Positions 25,875-39,410 of a stretch of DNA of 64,000 nt are shown here, piece by piece. Origin of the DNA: Streptomyces poriferorum (lineage in GTDB: Bacteria > Actinomycetota > Actinomycetes > Streptomycetales > Streptomycetaceae); the NCBI RefSeq assembly GCF_019399235.1, contig NZ_JAELVH010000005.1, forward strand, positions 1 through 64,000. Reading direction: 5' to 3'. The translations under genes were made by a program, and so were the position numbers. The notes under the pieces are model-generated. The model saw only the letters and a program-made list of their open reading frames with translations. It searched no databases and was not told the origin of the DNA. Within the stretch, counting starts at the first letter, position 1, and every line of letters starts with the position of its first letter.

Positions 25875-26951
25875 TCAGCACATTCCGGCCGGTGCGGAGG
25901 TGGTGCAGACATTGCCGGTGAAACGGTTGCCCGTGCCGGCGGTGTCCTGGTCGGCCAGGTCCGCCGGCTGGTTGCCCAGGACGGTGTTGTCGCTGATGGT
26001 GTTGTCGGTGTTCTTCGCTCCCACGAAGCTCTTGAACAGCACGACGCCGCCCGAGAGCGGGGTGGCACCCACGTTGTCGCGGATCACGTTGGACCGCACC
26101 TCGGTGGACTCGGTGCCGGTCAGGACGATCCCGGAACCCTGGATCGCGGGCAGCCGCTCGGTGGCGGCGCAGAACTTGTTGTTGCCGATGATCCGGTTCG
26201 ACCGGACGGTCATGGCGCCGGCCTGCGGTGTCCCCTCGTCGCCCACGACGAACACGCCGCTGCAGTTGGCGGTGAAGGTGTTGTGCTTCACCATCAGGTT
26301 CCGTACGCGCCGGGCGGTGAACCCGATCCGGTTGTCGGTGAGGGTGTTGCCCCGGACCCGGGTCCCGCCGGTGTCGGTGGCACCGCCCTCCTCGTCGACG
26401 CTGTTGGCGACGAAGATGCCCGCGTCCCCGTTGGAGCGGGCGGTGTTGTGCCGGAGGTCGGAGCGGGTGGACCGCTGCTGCGCGATGCCCCAGACGCCGT
26501 TGGACGCGGCGGTCACCGAACGGACCTCCAACCCGTCCGTCCAGGACGCCCAGATGCCGCTCCTGGTGAACCCGGACACGGTCAGGGACCTGATGGACAC
26601 GTCGTCCACGGTGTCCTGTGCCGTGCCCAGGACACAGATCCCGTTGCCTGCCTTCGCGCAGGCGTTCTGGGTCCGGTCCTCGCTCGCCCCGGGCCGGATG
26701 ACGGTACGGCCCCCGGAGCCGCGCAGGGTCAGTCCGGGTGTCGTGATCAGCACGCTCTCCCGGTAGGTGCCGGGCCGGACGACGATGGTGTCACCGGGCT
26801 GCGCGGCGTCCACCGCCGCCTGGATGGACTGGCCCGGACGCACCACGTGGCCGCCGGCGGCGGCGGCCGGGCCGGACGGGGCGACGACGCCCAGTCCGAC
26901 GGCCGAGGCGGCTGCGATGCTCACGAGGCTGGTGATGTGTCGTTTCCTCAT
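25875..26951 (-). CDS. Secreted right-handed parallel beta-helix protein
   Basis: 358 residues. A signal peptide (RKRHITSLVSIAAASAVGLGV.. ending AAAA near 32) precedes VRPGQSIQAAVDAAQPGDTIVVRPGTYRES in outline, the classic cap of secreted beta-helix proteins. About ten PbH1-like coils of the form (I/V)xxNxxxxN follow. Cys pairs near the ends may staple the cap. No pectate-lyase catalytic residues were recognised, so carbohydrate binding or lysis is only possible. It is the likely first gene of a two-gene unit with the methyltransferase. Association with spore surface is a guess from neighbours. Confidence 0.8.
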   Translation of the reverse strand: MRKRHITSLVSIAAASAVGLGVVAPSGPAAAAGGHVVRPGQSIQAAVDAAQPGDTIVVRPGTYRESVLITTPGLTLRGSGGRTVIRPGASEDRTQNACAKAGNGICVLGTAQDTVDDVSIRSLTVSGFTRSGIWASWTDGLEVRSVTAASNGVWGIAQQRSTRSDLRHNTARSNGDAGIFVANSVDEEGGATDTGGTRVRGNTLTDNRIGFTARRVRNLMVKHNTFTANCSGVFVVGDEGTPQAGAMTVRSNRIIGNNKFCAATERLPAIQGSGIVLTGTESTEVRSNVIRDNVGATPLSGGVVLFKSFVGAKNTDNTISDNTVLGNQPADLADQDTAGTGNRFTGNVCTTSAPAGMC

Positions 26952-27041
26952 GAGCCGAAGCTAGGGGCGATCACCCCCCGATGCCACGCAGGGTGCCCGG
27001 TTGGACACGGGCCGTGCCCGAATGGCTTACGCCGCGGCGAA

Positions 27042-27070
27042 GGCCCCGCGTCCGTCGTGGACGCGGGGCC
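27042..27070 (-). terminator. Terminator of the acyl-CoA synthetase gene
   Basis: A 12-bp perfect stem (GGCCCCGCGTCC, 27042-27053, with 27059-27070) and 5-base loop, 26 bases beyond the stop of the gene at 27096. Confidence 0.75.
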
Positions 27071-27095
27071 GGGCACTCGGGTGATTCGTCCCGTC

Positions 27096-28721
27096 TCAGC
27101 CGGCGGCCGGGCGGGGTGCGACGACCGTGCGGGCCCACCGGTAGTCGGCCTTGCCGCTGGGGGAGCGCTGGATCTGCGGGGCGATGACCAGATGGCGCGG
27201 GATCTTGTAACCGGCCAGCCGGGTCCGGCAGTGCGCCTGGACGTCGTCGAGCGAGGGGGCCTCGGCGCCCTCGCGCAGCTGCACCACGGCGGCGACCCGG
27301 TTGCCCCACCGCTCGTCGGGAGCGCCCGCGACCAGCGCGTCGTACACATCCGGGTGGGACTTGAGCGCCTGCTCGACCTCCTCCGGGTACACCTTCTCGC
27401 CCCCGGTGTTGATGCACTGCGAACCCCGGCCGAGCACCGTCACGATGCCCTCGGCGTCCACCGTCGCCATGTCGCCGAGCAGCACCCACCGCTCGTCACC
27501 CTTGCGGAAGAACGTCTCGGCGGTCTTGCCCGGGTCGTTGTAGTAGCCGAGCGGCACGTGACCGCGCTGGGCGATCCGCCCCGGCTCGCCCGGCACCACC
27601 GGTTCGTACGTCGCCGGGTCGACGACCGCCGTACGCGCGTTGACCCTGAGACGGAAACCGTTCTGCGGACCGGAGTCGGCGGTCGCCGTGCCGTTGAAGC
27701 CGGACTCGGAGGAGCCGAAGTTGTTCAGCAGCATCACATGCGGCACCAGCGACTGGAACTCCGCCCGCACCGAGTCGGACATGATCGCGCCCGAGCTGGA
27801 GACGGAGAACAGCGCCGAACAGTCGGTGCCCTTCAGCGGCCCCTTCAGCGCGTCGATCAGCGGCCGCAGCATCGCGTCGCCCACCAGCGACACGCTCGTG
27901 ACCTTCTCCTTCTCGATGGTGCGGAGCACCTCGTGCGGCACGTACTTGCGATGGACGACGACCCGCTGACCGAAGTTGAAGCCGATGAACGCGGTGAGCG
28001 TCGAGGTTCCGTGCATCAGCGGGGGAGTGGGGAAGAAGGTGATGCCCTCCCCGCCGGCCGCCACCCGCTCGGCCAGCTCCTCGGGGGTCTTCACCGGGTC
28101 GCCCGTCGGTGCGCCGCCACCCAGGCCGGAGAAGAACAGGTCCTCCTGGCGCCACATCACCCCCTTGGGCATGCCCGTGGTGCCGCCCGTGTAGATGATG
28201 AACTGGTCGTCGGCCGAGCGGGCCGGGAAGCCCCGCCCCTCGCCCCCGGCCGCCTCCGCCGCTGCGAACGCGACCGCGTCGGGCCCGGGCGTGCCGTCCG
28301 CCGACGCGCCCACCCGCACCAGATGGCGGAGCTTCGGCGCCTGCGGGGCGGCGGCGGCGACGCGCCCGTCGAACTCCGCGTCGAAGACGAGCGCCGCCAG
28401 ATCCGCGTCACGGTAGAGGTAGACCAGCTCCTCCTCCACGTAGCGGTAGTTGACGTTGACGGGGACGATGCGTGCCTTCATGCAGGCCAGCACGGTCTGG
28501 AGGTACTCGATGCCGTTGTAGAGGTGCAGCCCGAGATGCTCGCCGGGACCGATGCCCGCCTCGATGAGGTGGTGGGCGATGCGGTTGGCCGCGGTGTCGA
28601 GCTCCGCGTACGTGAGCCTGCGTTCGGCACCTGTTCCGGGATGGTCGAGGTAGACGAGCGCCTCGCGTTCCGGGACAGCGTCGACGACCGATTCGAACAG
28701 GTCGGCAAGGTTGTACTCCAC
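27096..28721 (-). CDS. FadD-type acyl-CoA synthetase
   Basis: 541 residues; GTG 28721 with AGGAGG upstream. YTGGTTGMPKG at 177-187 is the phosphate loop form usual in FadD17/FadD19-like steroid side-chain ligases of mycobacteria. LLNNFGSSESGFNG, the hinge LGRGSQCINTGGEKVYPEE and C-terminal SPSGKADYRWA complete the ANL domains. It should charge a branched or polycyclic carboxylic acid with CoA. It is divergent from a crotonase/DUF35/thiolase operon, with shared operator candidates between them. Substrate class is inferred from context. Confidence 0.9.
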   Translation of the reverse strand: MEYNLADLFESVVDAVPEREALVYLDHPGTGAERRLTYAELDTAANRIAHHLIEAGIGPGEHLGLHLYNGIEYLQTVLACMKARIVPVNVNYRYVEEELVYLYRDADLAALVFDAEFDGRVAAAAPQAPKLRHLVRVGASADGTPGPDAVAFAAAEAAGGEGRGFPARSADDQFIIYTGGTTGMPKGVMWRQEDLFFSGLGGGAPTGDPVKTPEELAERVAAGGEGITFFPTPPLMHGTSTLTAFIGFNFGQRVVVHRKYVPHEVLRTIEKEKVTSVSLVGDAMLRPLIDALKGPLKGTDCSALFSVSSSGAIMSDSVRAEFQSLVPHVMLLNNFGSSESGFNGTATADSGPQNGFRLRVNARTAVVDPATYEPVVPGEPGRIAQRGHVPLGYYNDPGKTAETFFRKGDERWVLLGDMATVDAEGIVTVLGRGSQCINTGGEKVYPEEVEQALKSHPDVYDALVAGAPDERWGNRVAAVVQLREGAEAPSLDDVQAHCRTRLAGYKIPRHLVIAPQIQRSPSGKADYRWARTVVAPRPAAG

Positions 28722-28806
28722 CGTTCCTCCTGACCCCGGTTGCTGAGTGGCTCGGCGGTCATTAGAGCGCCGACCGGCACAAGTGGGAAGAGGGCCCGGG
28801 AAGAAA

Positions 28807-28823
28807 TCTGACTGACTGTCAGA
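28807..28823. promoter_or_regulatory. Operator-like dyad TCTGAC-N5-GTCAGA
   Basis: TCTGACTGACTGTCAGA, 6-bp arms, lies midway between the divergent FadD-type ligase and crotonase genes. It shares the TCTGA-N7-TCAGA frame with the site at 6192-6208 in front of the NMO/ligase operon. Confidence 0.55.
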
Positions 28824-28850
28824 AAACTATTGAACTGCTTCCCCACTTAC

Positions 28851-28864
28851 TGCAACCTGTTCTA
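28851..28864. promoter_or_regulatory. KstR-like site upstream of crotonase
   Basis: TGCAACCTGTTCTA matches every fixed position of the actinobacterial KstR consensus TnnAACnnGTTnnA, the operator of cholesterol-catabolism genes. It ends 22 bases before the crotonase ATG. A 14-base degenerate motif can occur by chance; the catabolic setting raises the odds. Confidence 0.5.
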
Positions 28865-28886
28865 GCCTTGAGACGGGAGACAGACC

Positions 28887-29687
28887 ATGGGCGGTACGGA
28901 ACACCTCACCGTGCAGCGCGAAGGCGCCACACTGGTGCTCACCCTGAACCGGCCCGAGAGCAAGAACGCGCTCTCGCTGCCGATGCTGGTCGGCCTGTAC
29001 GACGGCTGGCTGGCCGCGGACGAGGACGAGGAGGTCCGCTCCGTCGTCCTCACCGGAGCCGGCGGCTGCTTCTGCGCCGGCATGGACCTCAAGGCCCTCG
29101 CCGGCAAGGGAATGGAGGGCGAGCAGTACCGGGACCGGATGACGGCCGACCCCGATCTGCACTGGAAGGCCATGCTGCGCCACCACCGCCCCCGAAAGCC
29201 GGTCATCGCCGCTGTCGAGGGCCACTGCGTGGCCGGCGGCACCGAGATCCTGCAAGGCACCGACATCCGCATCGCCGGCGAGAGCGCCACGTTCGGACTC
29301 TTCGAGGTCCGCCGCGGCCTCTTCCCCATCGGCGGGTCCACCGTGCGGCTGCCGCGCCAGATCGCCCGCACCCACGCGCTCGAGATGCTGCTCACCGGCC
29401 GCCCCTACTCGGCGGACGAAGCGGCCCGGATCGGGCTGATCGGCCGAGTCGTTCCCGACGGCACCGCCCTGGAGGCGGCCCTGGCCGTCGCCGAGCAGAT
29501 CAACGCCTGCGGCCCGCTCGCCGTCGAGGAGGTCAAGGCCTCGGTGTACGAGACGGCGGAGATGACCGAGACCGACGGCCTCGCCGCCGAACTCAAGCGC
29601 GGCTGGCCCGTCTTCGCCACCGCCGACGCCAAGGAGGGCGCCCGCGCCTTCGCCGAGAAGCGCCCGCCCGTCTACCGGCGGCACTGA
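28887..29687 (+). CDS. Enoyl-CoA hydratase/isomerase (crotonase family)
   Basis: 266 residues. GCFCAGMDLKALAG near 58-71 and AVEGHCVAGGTEI near 112-124 form the two oxyanion-hole segments; FGLFEVRRGLFP follows with a Glu at a usual catalytic position. It hydrates or isomerises an unsaturated acyl-CoA. It is first gene of a four-gene operon with DUF35 and two thiolase-fold proteins, so its product probably becomes the substrate of a carbon-carbon cleavage step. GGGAGA precedes the ATG. Confidence 0.9.
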   Translation: MGGTEHLTVQREGATLVLTLNRPESKNALSLPMLVGLYDGWLAADEDEEVRSVVLTGAGGCFCAGMDLKALAGKGMEGEQYRDRMTADPDLHWKAMLRHHRPRKPVIAAVEGHCVAGGTEILQGTDIRIAGESATFGLFEVRRGLFPIGGSTVRLPRQIARTHALEMLLTGRPYSADEAARIGLIGRVVPDGTALEAALAVAEQINACGPLAVEEVKASVYETAEMTETDGLAAELKRGWPVFATADAKEGARAFAEKRPPVYRRH

Positions 29688-29703
29688 ACCATAGGAGGCA
29701 CCT

Positions 29704-30645
29704 GTGCCCGACATCCTCAGCGCACCGCTGGTGGTCGAATTCCCCTTCACCCGCTCCCTCGGCCCGGTCCAGAGCGCCTTCCTGACCGGACTGCGCGAAC
29801 GCACCGTGCTCGGCGTCCGGACCGGAGACGGCAAGGTCCTGGTCCCGCCCGTCGAGTACGACCCCGTCACCGCCGAGGAGATCCAGGACCTGGTCGAGGT
29901 CGCGGCCACCGGAACGGTCACCACCTGGGCCTGGAACCCGCACCCGCGCCGCGACCAGCCGCTCGACACCCCCTTCGCCTGGGTGCTCGTCCGCCTCGAC
30001 GGCGCCGACACCGCGCTCCTGCACGTCCTGGACGCACCCGGACCCGACGCCGTCCACACCGGCATGCGCGTCCGCGTCCGCTGGGCCGGGACCCGCACCG
30101 GCGCCATCACGGACATCGCCTGCTTCGAGCCGTACGAGGGTGAACCCGGCGGATCCGCCCCGCACGACGGCGAGTTCGCGGACCCGGTCACCGGCATCGT
30201 CACCCCCGCACGCCTCGACTACACCTACTCGCCGGGTCGCGCGCAGAGCGCCTACCTCGAAGCGCTCGCGGGCCGGCGCGTCGTCGGGGAACGCTGCCCG
30301 TCCTGCCTCAAGGTGTACGTCCCGCCGCGCGGCGCCTGCCCCACCTGCGGCGTCGCCACCGACGAACGGGTCGAGGTCGGGCCCCGCGGCACGGTCACCA
30401 CCTTCTGCGTGGTCAACATCAAGGCCAAGAACCTCGACATCGAAGTGCCCTACGTCTACGCCCACATCGCCCTGGACGGTGCGGACCTCGCGCTGCACGC
30501 CCGGATCGGCGGCATCCCGTACGACCAGGTGCGGATGGGGCTGCGGGTCGAACCCGTCTGGTCCGAGGGAAACCGCCACCCCGACCACTACCGGCCCACC
30601 GGTGAGCCCGATGCCGACTACGACGCGTACAAGGAGCTGGTCTAG
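29704..30645 (+). CDS. Tandem DUF35 (OB-fold) acyl-CoA-associated protein
   Basis: 313 residues, GTG start after AGGAGG. There are two DUF35-like halves. The first (about 1-140) has the OB fold (GTVTTWAWNPHP..WVLVRLDGADTALLH) but no zinc ribbon. The second has four Cys at 198, 201, 212 and 215 (CPSC..CPTC) ahead of GTVTTFCVVNIKA and its OB barrel. DUF35 proteins such as ChsH2 act as partners of hydratases or thiolase-fold aldolases, channelling acyl-CoA. Two copies fused in one chain match the two thiolase-fold genes that follow. The stop abuts the next ATG. Confidence 0.85.
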   Translation: MPDILSAPLVVEFPFTRSLGPVQSAFLTGLRERTVLGVRTGDGKVLVPPVEYDPVTAEEIQDLVEVAATGTVTTWAWNPHPRRDQPLDTPFAWVLVRLDGADTALLHVLDAPGPDAVHTGMRVRVRWAGTRTGAITDIACFEPYEGEPGGSAPHDGEFADPVTGIVTPARLDYTYSPGRAQSAYLEALAGRRVVGERCPSCLKVYVPPRGACPTCGVATDERVEVGPRGTVTTFCVVNIKAKNLDIEVPYVYAHIALDGADLALHARIGGIPYDQVRMGLRVEPVWSEGNRHPDHYRPTGEPDADYDAYKELV

Positions 30646-31698
30646 ATGCGAGACGTAGCGATCGTCGCCTTCGCGCAGACCGACCATCTGCGGCGCACCG
30701 ACGAACTGTCCGAAGTCGAGATGCTCATGCCCGTCCTGCACCAGGTCCTCGACGCCACCGGCCTGAGGACCAGCGACATCGGCTTCACCTGCTCCGGCTC
30801 CAGCGACTACCTCGCCGGCCGCGCCTTCTCGTTCACCATGGCGCTGGACGGGGTGGGGGCGCACCCGCCGATCTCCGAGTCCCATGTCGAGATGGACGGC
30901 GCCTGGGCCCTGTACGAGGCCTGGGTGAAGATCCAGACGGGCGAGGCGGACACCGCGCTCGTCTACGCGTACGGGAAGTCCTCGCCCGGCCAGGTGCGCG
31001 ACGTCCTCACCCGGCAGCTCGACCCGTACTACACCGCTCCGCTGTGGCCCGACTCCATCGCACTCGCCGCGCTCCAGGCCCAGGCGCTGATCGACGCGGG
31101 CGACACGGACGAGACCGCGCTCGCGGCCGTCGCCGCCCGCAGCCGCGCGGACGCCGCGGACAACCCGCACGCGCAGCTCAGCGGGCCGGTCCCGGCCGGC
31201 GACTACCTCGTCCAGCCGCTGCGGACCGGCGACTGCCCGCCCGTCGGCGACGGTGCCGCCGCTGTGATCCTGGCCGCCGGGGACACCGCGCGGGCCCTGT
31301 GCGACCGGCCCGCCTGGATCCGCGGCATCGACCACCGCATCGAGGCCCACGGCCTCGGAGTGCGCGAGCTCACCGAGTCGCCGTCGACCCGGCTCGCCGC
31401 CGAACGCGCCGGGGTCTTCGAACGCCCCGTCGACACCGCCGAGTTGCACGCCCCGTTCAGCTCCCAGCAAGTGGTGCTGCGCAAGGCGCTCGGCCTGGGC
31501 GACGAGGTCAGGGTCAACCCGTCCGGCGGCGCGCTGGCCGCCAATCCGGTGATGGCAGCCGGGCTGATCCGCCTCGGTGAGGCCGCCGCCCGTATCCACC
31601 GCGGCGAGTCCGACCGGGCGCTCGCCCATGCCACGTCCGGCCCGTGCCTCCAGCAGAACCTGGTCGCCGTCCTCGAAGGGGAGAGTGCTCATGCCTAA
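30646..31698 (+). CDS. Thiolase-fold protein (Ltp-like), Cys-less
   Basis: 350 residues of the SCP-2 thiolase/lipid-transfer group. It starts directly after the DUF35 stop. The thiolase core is clear (RDVAIVAFAQTDHLRR; VNPSGGALAANPVMAAGLIRLGEAA; HATSGPCLQQN). The active-site loop that carries the Cys in true thiolases reads ESHVEMDGAWALYEA, without Cys. This is the pattern of Ltp2-like retro-aldolases that work with a DUF35 partner. It overlaps the next gene by 8 bases. Confidence 0.85.
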   Translation: MRDVAIVAFAQTDHLRRTDELSEVEMLMPVLHQVLDATGLRTSDIGFTCSGSSDYLAGRAFSFTMALDGVGAHPPISESHVEMDGAWALYEAWVKIQTGEADTALVYAYGKSSPGQVRDVLTRQLDPYYTAPLWPDSIALAALQAQALIDAGDTDETALAAVAARSRADAADNPHAQLSGPVPAGDYLVQPLRTGDCPPVGDGAAAVILAAGDTARALCDRPAWIRGIDHRIEAHGLGVRELTESPSTRLAAERAGVFERPVDTAELHAPFSSQQVVLRKALGLGDEVRVNPSGGALAANPVMAAGLIRLGEAAARIHRGESDRALAHATSGPCLQQNLVAVLEGESAHA

Positions 31699-32857
31699 GG
31701 AGCCCGTGGCCGTCGTCGGCATCGGCCAGACCAAGCACGTCGCCGCCCGCCACGACGTCTCGCTCGCCGGCCTCGTCCGCGAAGCGGCCGTGGCAGCCCT
31801 CCAGGACGCCGGGCTGACCTGGGCGGACATCGACGCCGTCGTCATCGGCAAGGCCCCCGACTTCTTCGAGGGCGTGATGATGCCGGAGCTCTACCTCGCC
31901 GACGCCCTCGGCGCGGTCGGCAAGCCTATGCTCCGCGTCCACACCGCGGGCTCGGTCGGCGGCTCGACCGCGCTCGTCGCCGCGAACCTCGTCGCGGCCC
32001 GCGTGCACCGGACCGTCCTCACGCTCGCCTTCGAGAAGCAGTCGGAGTCCAACGCCATGTGGGGCCTCTCGCTGCCCATCCCGTTCCAGCAGCCGCTGCT
32101 GGCCGGCGCGGGCGGCTTCTTCGCACCGCACGTGCGGGCCTACATGCGCCGGACCGGGGCGCCGGACACCGTCGGCTCCCTCGTCGCGTACAAGGACCGG
32201 CGCAACGCGCTGAAGAACCCGTACGCGCACATCCACGACGCGGACATCACCCTGGAGAAGGTCCAGGCGGCGCCCATGCTCTGGGATCCCATCCGCTACT
32301 CGGAGACCTGCCCGTCCTCCGACGGGGCCTGCGCGATGATCCTCACCGACCGCGCGGGCGCCGCCCGTTCACCGCACCCGCCCGCCTGGGTGCACGGCGG
32401 TGCGATGCGCAGCGAACCGACCCTCTTCGCCGGCAAGGACTTCGTCTCGCCGCAGGCCGGGAAGGACTGCGCCGCCGATGTGTACCGGCAGGCCGGGATC
32501 AGCGACCCGCGCCGGGAGATCGACGCCGTCGAGATGTACGTGCCCTTCTCCTGGTACGAACCGATGTGGCTGGAGAACCTCGGCTTCGCGGGCGAGGGCG
32601 AGGGCTGGAAGCTCACCGAGGCCGGAGCCACCGAGCTCGACGGCGACCTGCCCGTGAACCCCTCGGGAGGCGTGCTGTCCACCAACCCCATCGGCGCCTC
32701 CGGCATGATCCGCTTCGCCGAGGCCGCCCTCCAGGTACGGGGTCGGGCGGGAGAGCACCAGGTGGACGGGGCGCGGCGGGCCCTCGGCCACGCCTACGGC
32801 GGCGGCGCCCAGTTCTTCTCCATGTGGCTCGTCGGCGCCGAACCGCCCACGGGCTGA
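31691..32857 (+). CDS. Thiolase-fold protein (Ltp-like), second subunit
   Basis: 388 residues. EPVAVVGIGQTKHVA at the start, LPVNPSGGVLSTNPIGASGMIRFAEA in outline near 325-350 and GHAYGGGAQFFSM at the end define a thiolase-like lipid-transfer protein. The nucleophile loop is RVHTAGSVGGSTAL, again without Cys. With the preceding paralogue it may form a heterodimer, as in Ltp3/Ltp4-type arrangements; retro-aldol or retro-Claisen cleavage of a side-chain acyl-CoA is the best guess. The ATG lies inside the preceding gene. A 15-bp hairpin follows the stop. Confidence 0.85.
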   Translation: MPKEPVAVVGIGQTKHVAARHDVSLAGLVREAAVAALQDAGLTWADIDAVVIGKAPDFFEGVMMPELYLADALGAVGKPMLRVHTAGSVGGSTALVAANLVAARVHRTVLTLAFEKQSESNAMWGLSLPIPFQQPLLAGAGGFFAPHVRAYMRRTGAPDTVGSLVAYKDRRNALKNPYAHIHDADITLEKVQAAPMLWDPIRYSETCPSSDGACAMILTDRAGAARSPHPPAWVHGGAMRSEPTLFAGKDFVSPQAGKDCAADVYRQAGISDPRREIDAVEMYVPFSWYEPMWLENLGFAGEGEGWKLTEAGATELDGDLPVNPSGGVLSTNPIGASGMIRFAEAALQVRGRAGEHQVDGARRALGHAYGGGAQFFSMWLVGAEPPTG

Positions 32858-32869
32858 CACCGGGACCCT

Positions 32870-32911
32870 CCCGGACAGGCCGCGCCCGACGCGCACCGCG
32901 GCCTGTCCGGG
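32870..32911 (+). terminator. Terminator of the crotonase-DUF35-thiolase operon
   Basis: A 15-bp perfect stem (CCCGGACAGGCCGCG, 32870-32884, pairing with 32897-32911) over a 12-base loop, 12 bases past the operon stop. Confidence 0.75.
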
Positions 32912-32968
32912 AACACCCGCGATGACTAGGCTCTGTCCCGGCCGCAAGGACGAGCGGAAGGAGCCGAC

Positions 32969-33208
32969 GTGGCACCCAGGACTACGCCCCAGTACTTCGC
33001 CCGCTGGGGCAAGCCGGAACTCGACCTCGGCAACGCCCGGTGGCATTCCGGCAGTCAGGGCATCGGAGACGTCCAGATCGCCTTCGTCGAGGGATTCATC
33101 GCGATGCGCAACGCCGGGCGCACCGGCAGCCCGCCGCTGGTCTTCACTCCCGCGCAATGGCGCACCTTCGTCGTGAACGCCCGGCACGGCGGGTTCGACC
33201 CGCGGTGA
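32969..33208 (+). CDS. DUF397 family protein
   Basis: 79 residues, GTG 32969 after GGAAGGAG. VQIAFVEGFIAMRNAGRTG, then PLVFTPAQWRTFVVNARHGGFD is the DUF397 core. In Streptomyces, DUF397 genes usually sit beside a helix-turn-helix gene (BldB/AbaA-like pairs affecting development and antibiotic production). Here no HTH partner is adjacent, and the usual Cys of the motif is absent, so it may be an orphan. Confidence 0.75.
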   Translation: MAPRTTPQYFARWGKPELDLGNARWHSGSQGIGDVQIAFVEGFIAMRNAGRTGSPPLVFTPAQWRTFVVNARHGGFDPR

Positions 33209-33310
33209 CCGGCCTCCGAGGAGCCACCCGGGCCGCCCGGACCGGTCGCGGGGCCCCGGCCCCGCGACCTCACGAGCGGCGGGGCGCACACCTTGGGTAG
33301 CGTGGCGGGT

Positions 33311-33718
33311 GTGACCGGTGAAAGTGATCTTCGCGTCCTGCTGAGCGATCTGCGTCCGGAGCTGCACCCGGGGCGCTACGTCTACGCGACCGCGCCCGAC
33401 GGACGCGTACCCTCCGGTGCCACCCCGGTCGTCACGGTCCGTGAGGCCGAAGGGCTCACGCTGGTACTCCCCGAAGCCGAAGCCGTGGCGGTGGGGCTGC
33501 CATACTCCTACGTGACCGGCTGGATCACTCTCCGTGTGCACTCGGCCCTGGAGGCCGTCGGGCTGACCGCCGCCGTCTCGCTCGCCCTCACCGACGCGGG
33601 GATCAGCTGCAACGTGGTGGCCGGGTTCCACCACGACCACCTCTTCGTCCCGTACGAGCGGTCCGCCGAGGCGGTCGCCGTGCTTGAGGCACTGGCCTCG
33701 GAGTCGGGCACGGGGTGA
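33311..33718 (+). CDS. ACT-domain protein
   Basis: 135 residues from GTG 33311 (GTG 33302 and TTG 33293 are alternatives). Two ACT-like halves: HPGRYVYATAPDGRVPSGATPVVTVREAEGLTLVLP in outline, then GLPYSYVTGWITLRVHSALEAVGLTAAVSLALTDAGISCNVVAGFHHDHLFVPYERS. It belongs to the stand-alone ACT_7/DUF-type amino-acid-sensing proteins. The ligand and partner are unknown. It is monocistronic. Confidence 0.7.
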   Translation: MTGESDLRVLLSDLRPELHPGRYVYATAPDGRVPSGATPVVTVREAEGLTLVLPEAEAVAVGLPYSYVTGWITLRVHSALEAVGLTAAVSLALTDAGISCNVVAGFHHDHLFVPYERSAEAVAVLEALASESGTG

Positions 33719-33802
33719 CCGGGGGTGTTGCCGGGGCCGGGGCGGCACAGGCCTGCCCGGGCCCGGCTCGGCGAGGCGGCCCCGGACACGTAACATGTCT
33801 GC

Positions 33803-34303
33803 ATGTCCTTCCTCCGCCGCCGTAGCGCCGCCACACCCGCGGGCCCCGACTTCGACGTCCTGGCCATGGACCCGGGCGACTGGCCCGGAAACCTCGGCGC
33901 CGGTCTGCTGCCCGCTCCCGACGGCAGCTGTCAGGGCGTGTTCCTGCGCTACGACCTGTTCGGCGGCCGCGGCCCCGCGATGATCATCGGCAACCTCCCG
34001 GAGGGCTCGCCCGCCCGCGAGACGGAGGAGGGCCAGGTCCCCTTCGAGGTCGCCCAGCTGCTGCTCGCGCTGGAGAACGACGAGCCGGTCGAGGTCACCG
34101 GCACCGAGGACATGCCCGTGATGCAGGGCGACAACCTGCTGATCGTGCGCCGGGTGAAGCTCTCCGAGAGCCGAATCTCCTGCGTGCAGTTCGACCGCAG
34201 CGACGGTGTCCTCGTCACCATCGCCAGCTGGGACCGGCCGATCACCGATGATCTGTACACGCTGCTGAAGCCGCTGCCAGCCGAGCTCTTCCAGCAGGGC
34301 TGA
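33803..34303 (+). CDS. Conserved Streptomyces protein of unknown function
   Basis: 166 residues, soluble, acidic. I do not recognise a family function. It begins MSFLRRRS and continues with a compact alpha/beta pattern ([20 protein letters not shown], then [37 protein letters not shown]). Codon usage is fully Streptomyces-like, which supports it being real. No operon partner. Confidence 0.65.
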   Translation: MSFLRRRSAATPAGPDFDVLAMDPGDWPGNLGAGLLPAPDGSCQGVFLRYDLFGGRGPAMIIGNLPEGSPARETEEGQVPFEVAQLLLALENDEPVEVTGTEDMPVMQGDNLLIVRRVKLSESRISCVQFDRSDGVLVTIASWDRPITDDLYTLLKPLPAELFQQG

Positions 34304-34424
34304 GCCGGCCCCGGCCGCCGTTCGGCCGCGCCATTTCCGTCCAAGTACACGCGGCCTCTGTCCAAGAGGTCGCTTTGTCGTGCGCCTTGTCGGGGCAGTC
34401 GTCGGACCTCTAGCGTCGTTCGGC

Positions 34425-39410
<4,986 letters not shown>

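Noticed and set aside
26283..28733. 816-residue plus-strand frame over beta-helix and FadD-type genes
   Set aside because: Antisense artefact: no motifs; the minus strand holds a complete acyl-CoA synthetase.
29593..31851. 752-residue minus-strand frame over crotonase, DUF35 and thiolase genes
   Set aside because: Composition (Gly/Val/Asp repeats) is that of a reverse-complement shadow; plus-strand genes are coupled and motif-bearing.
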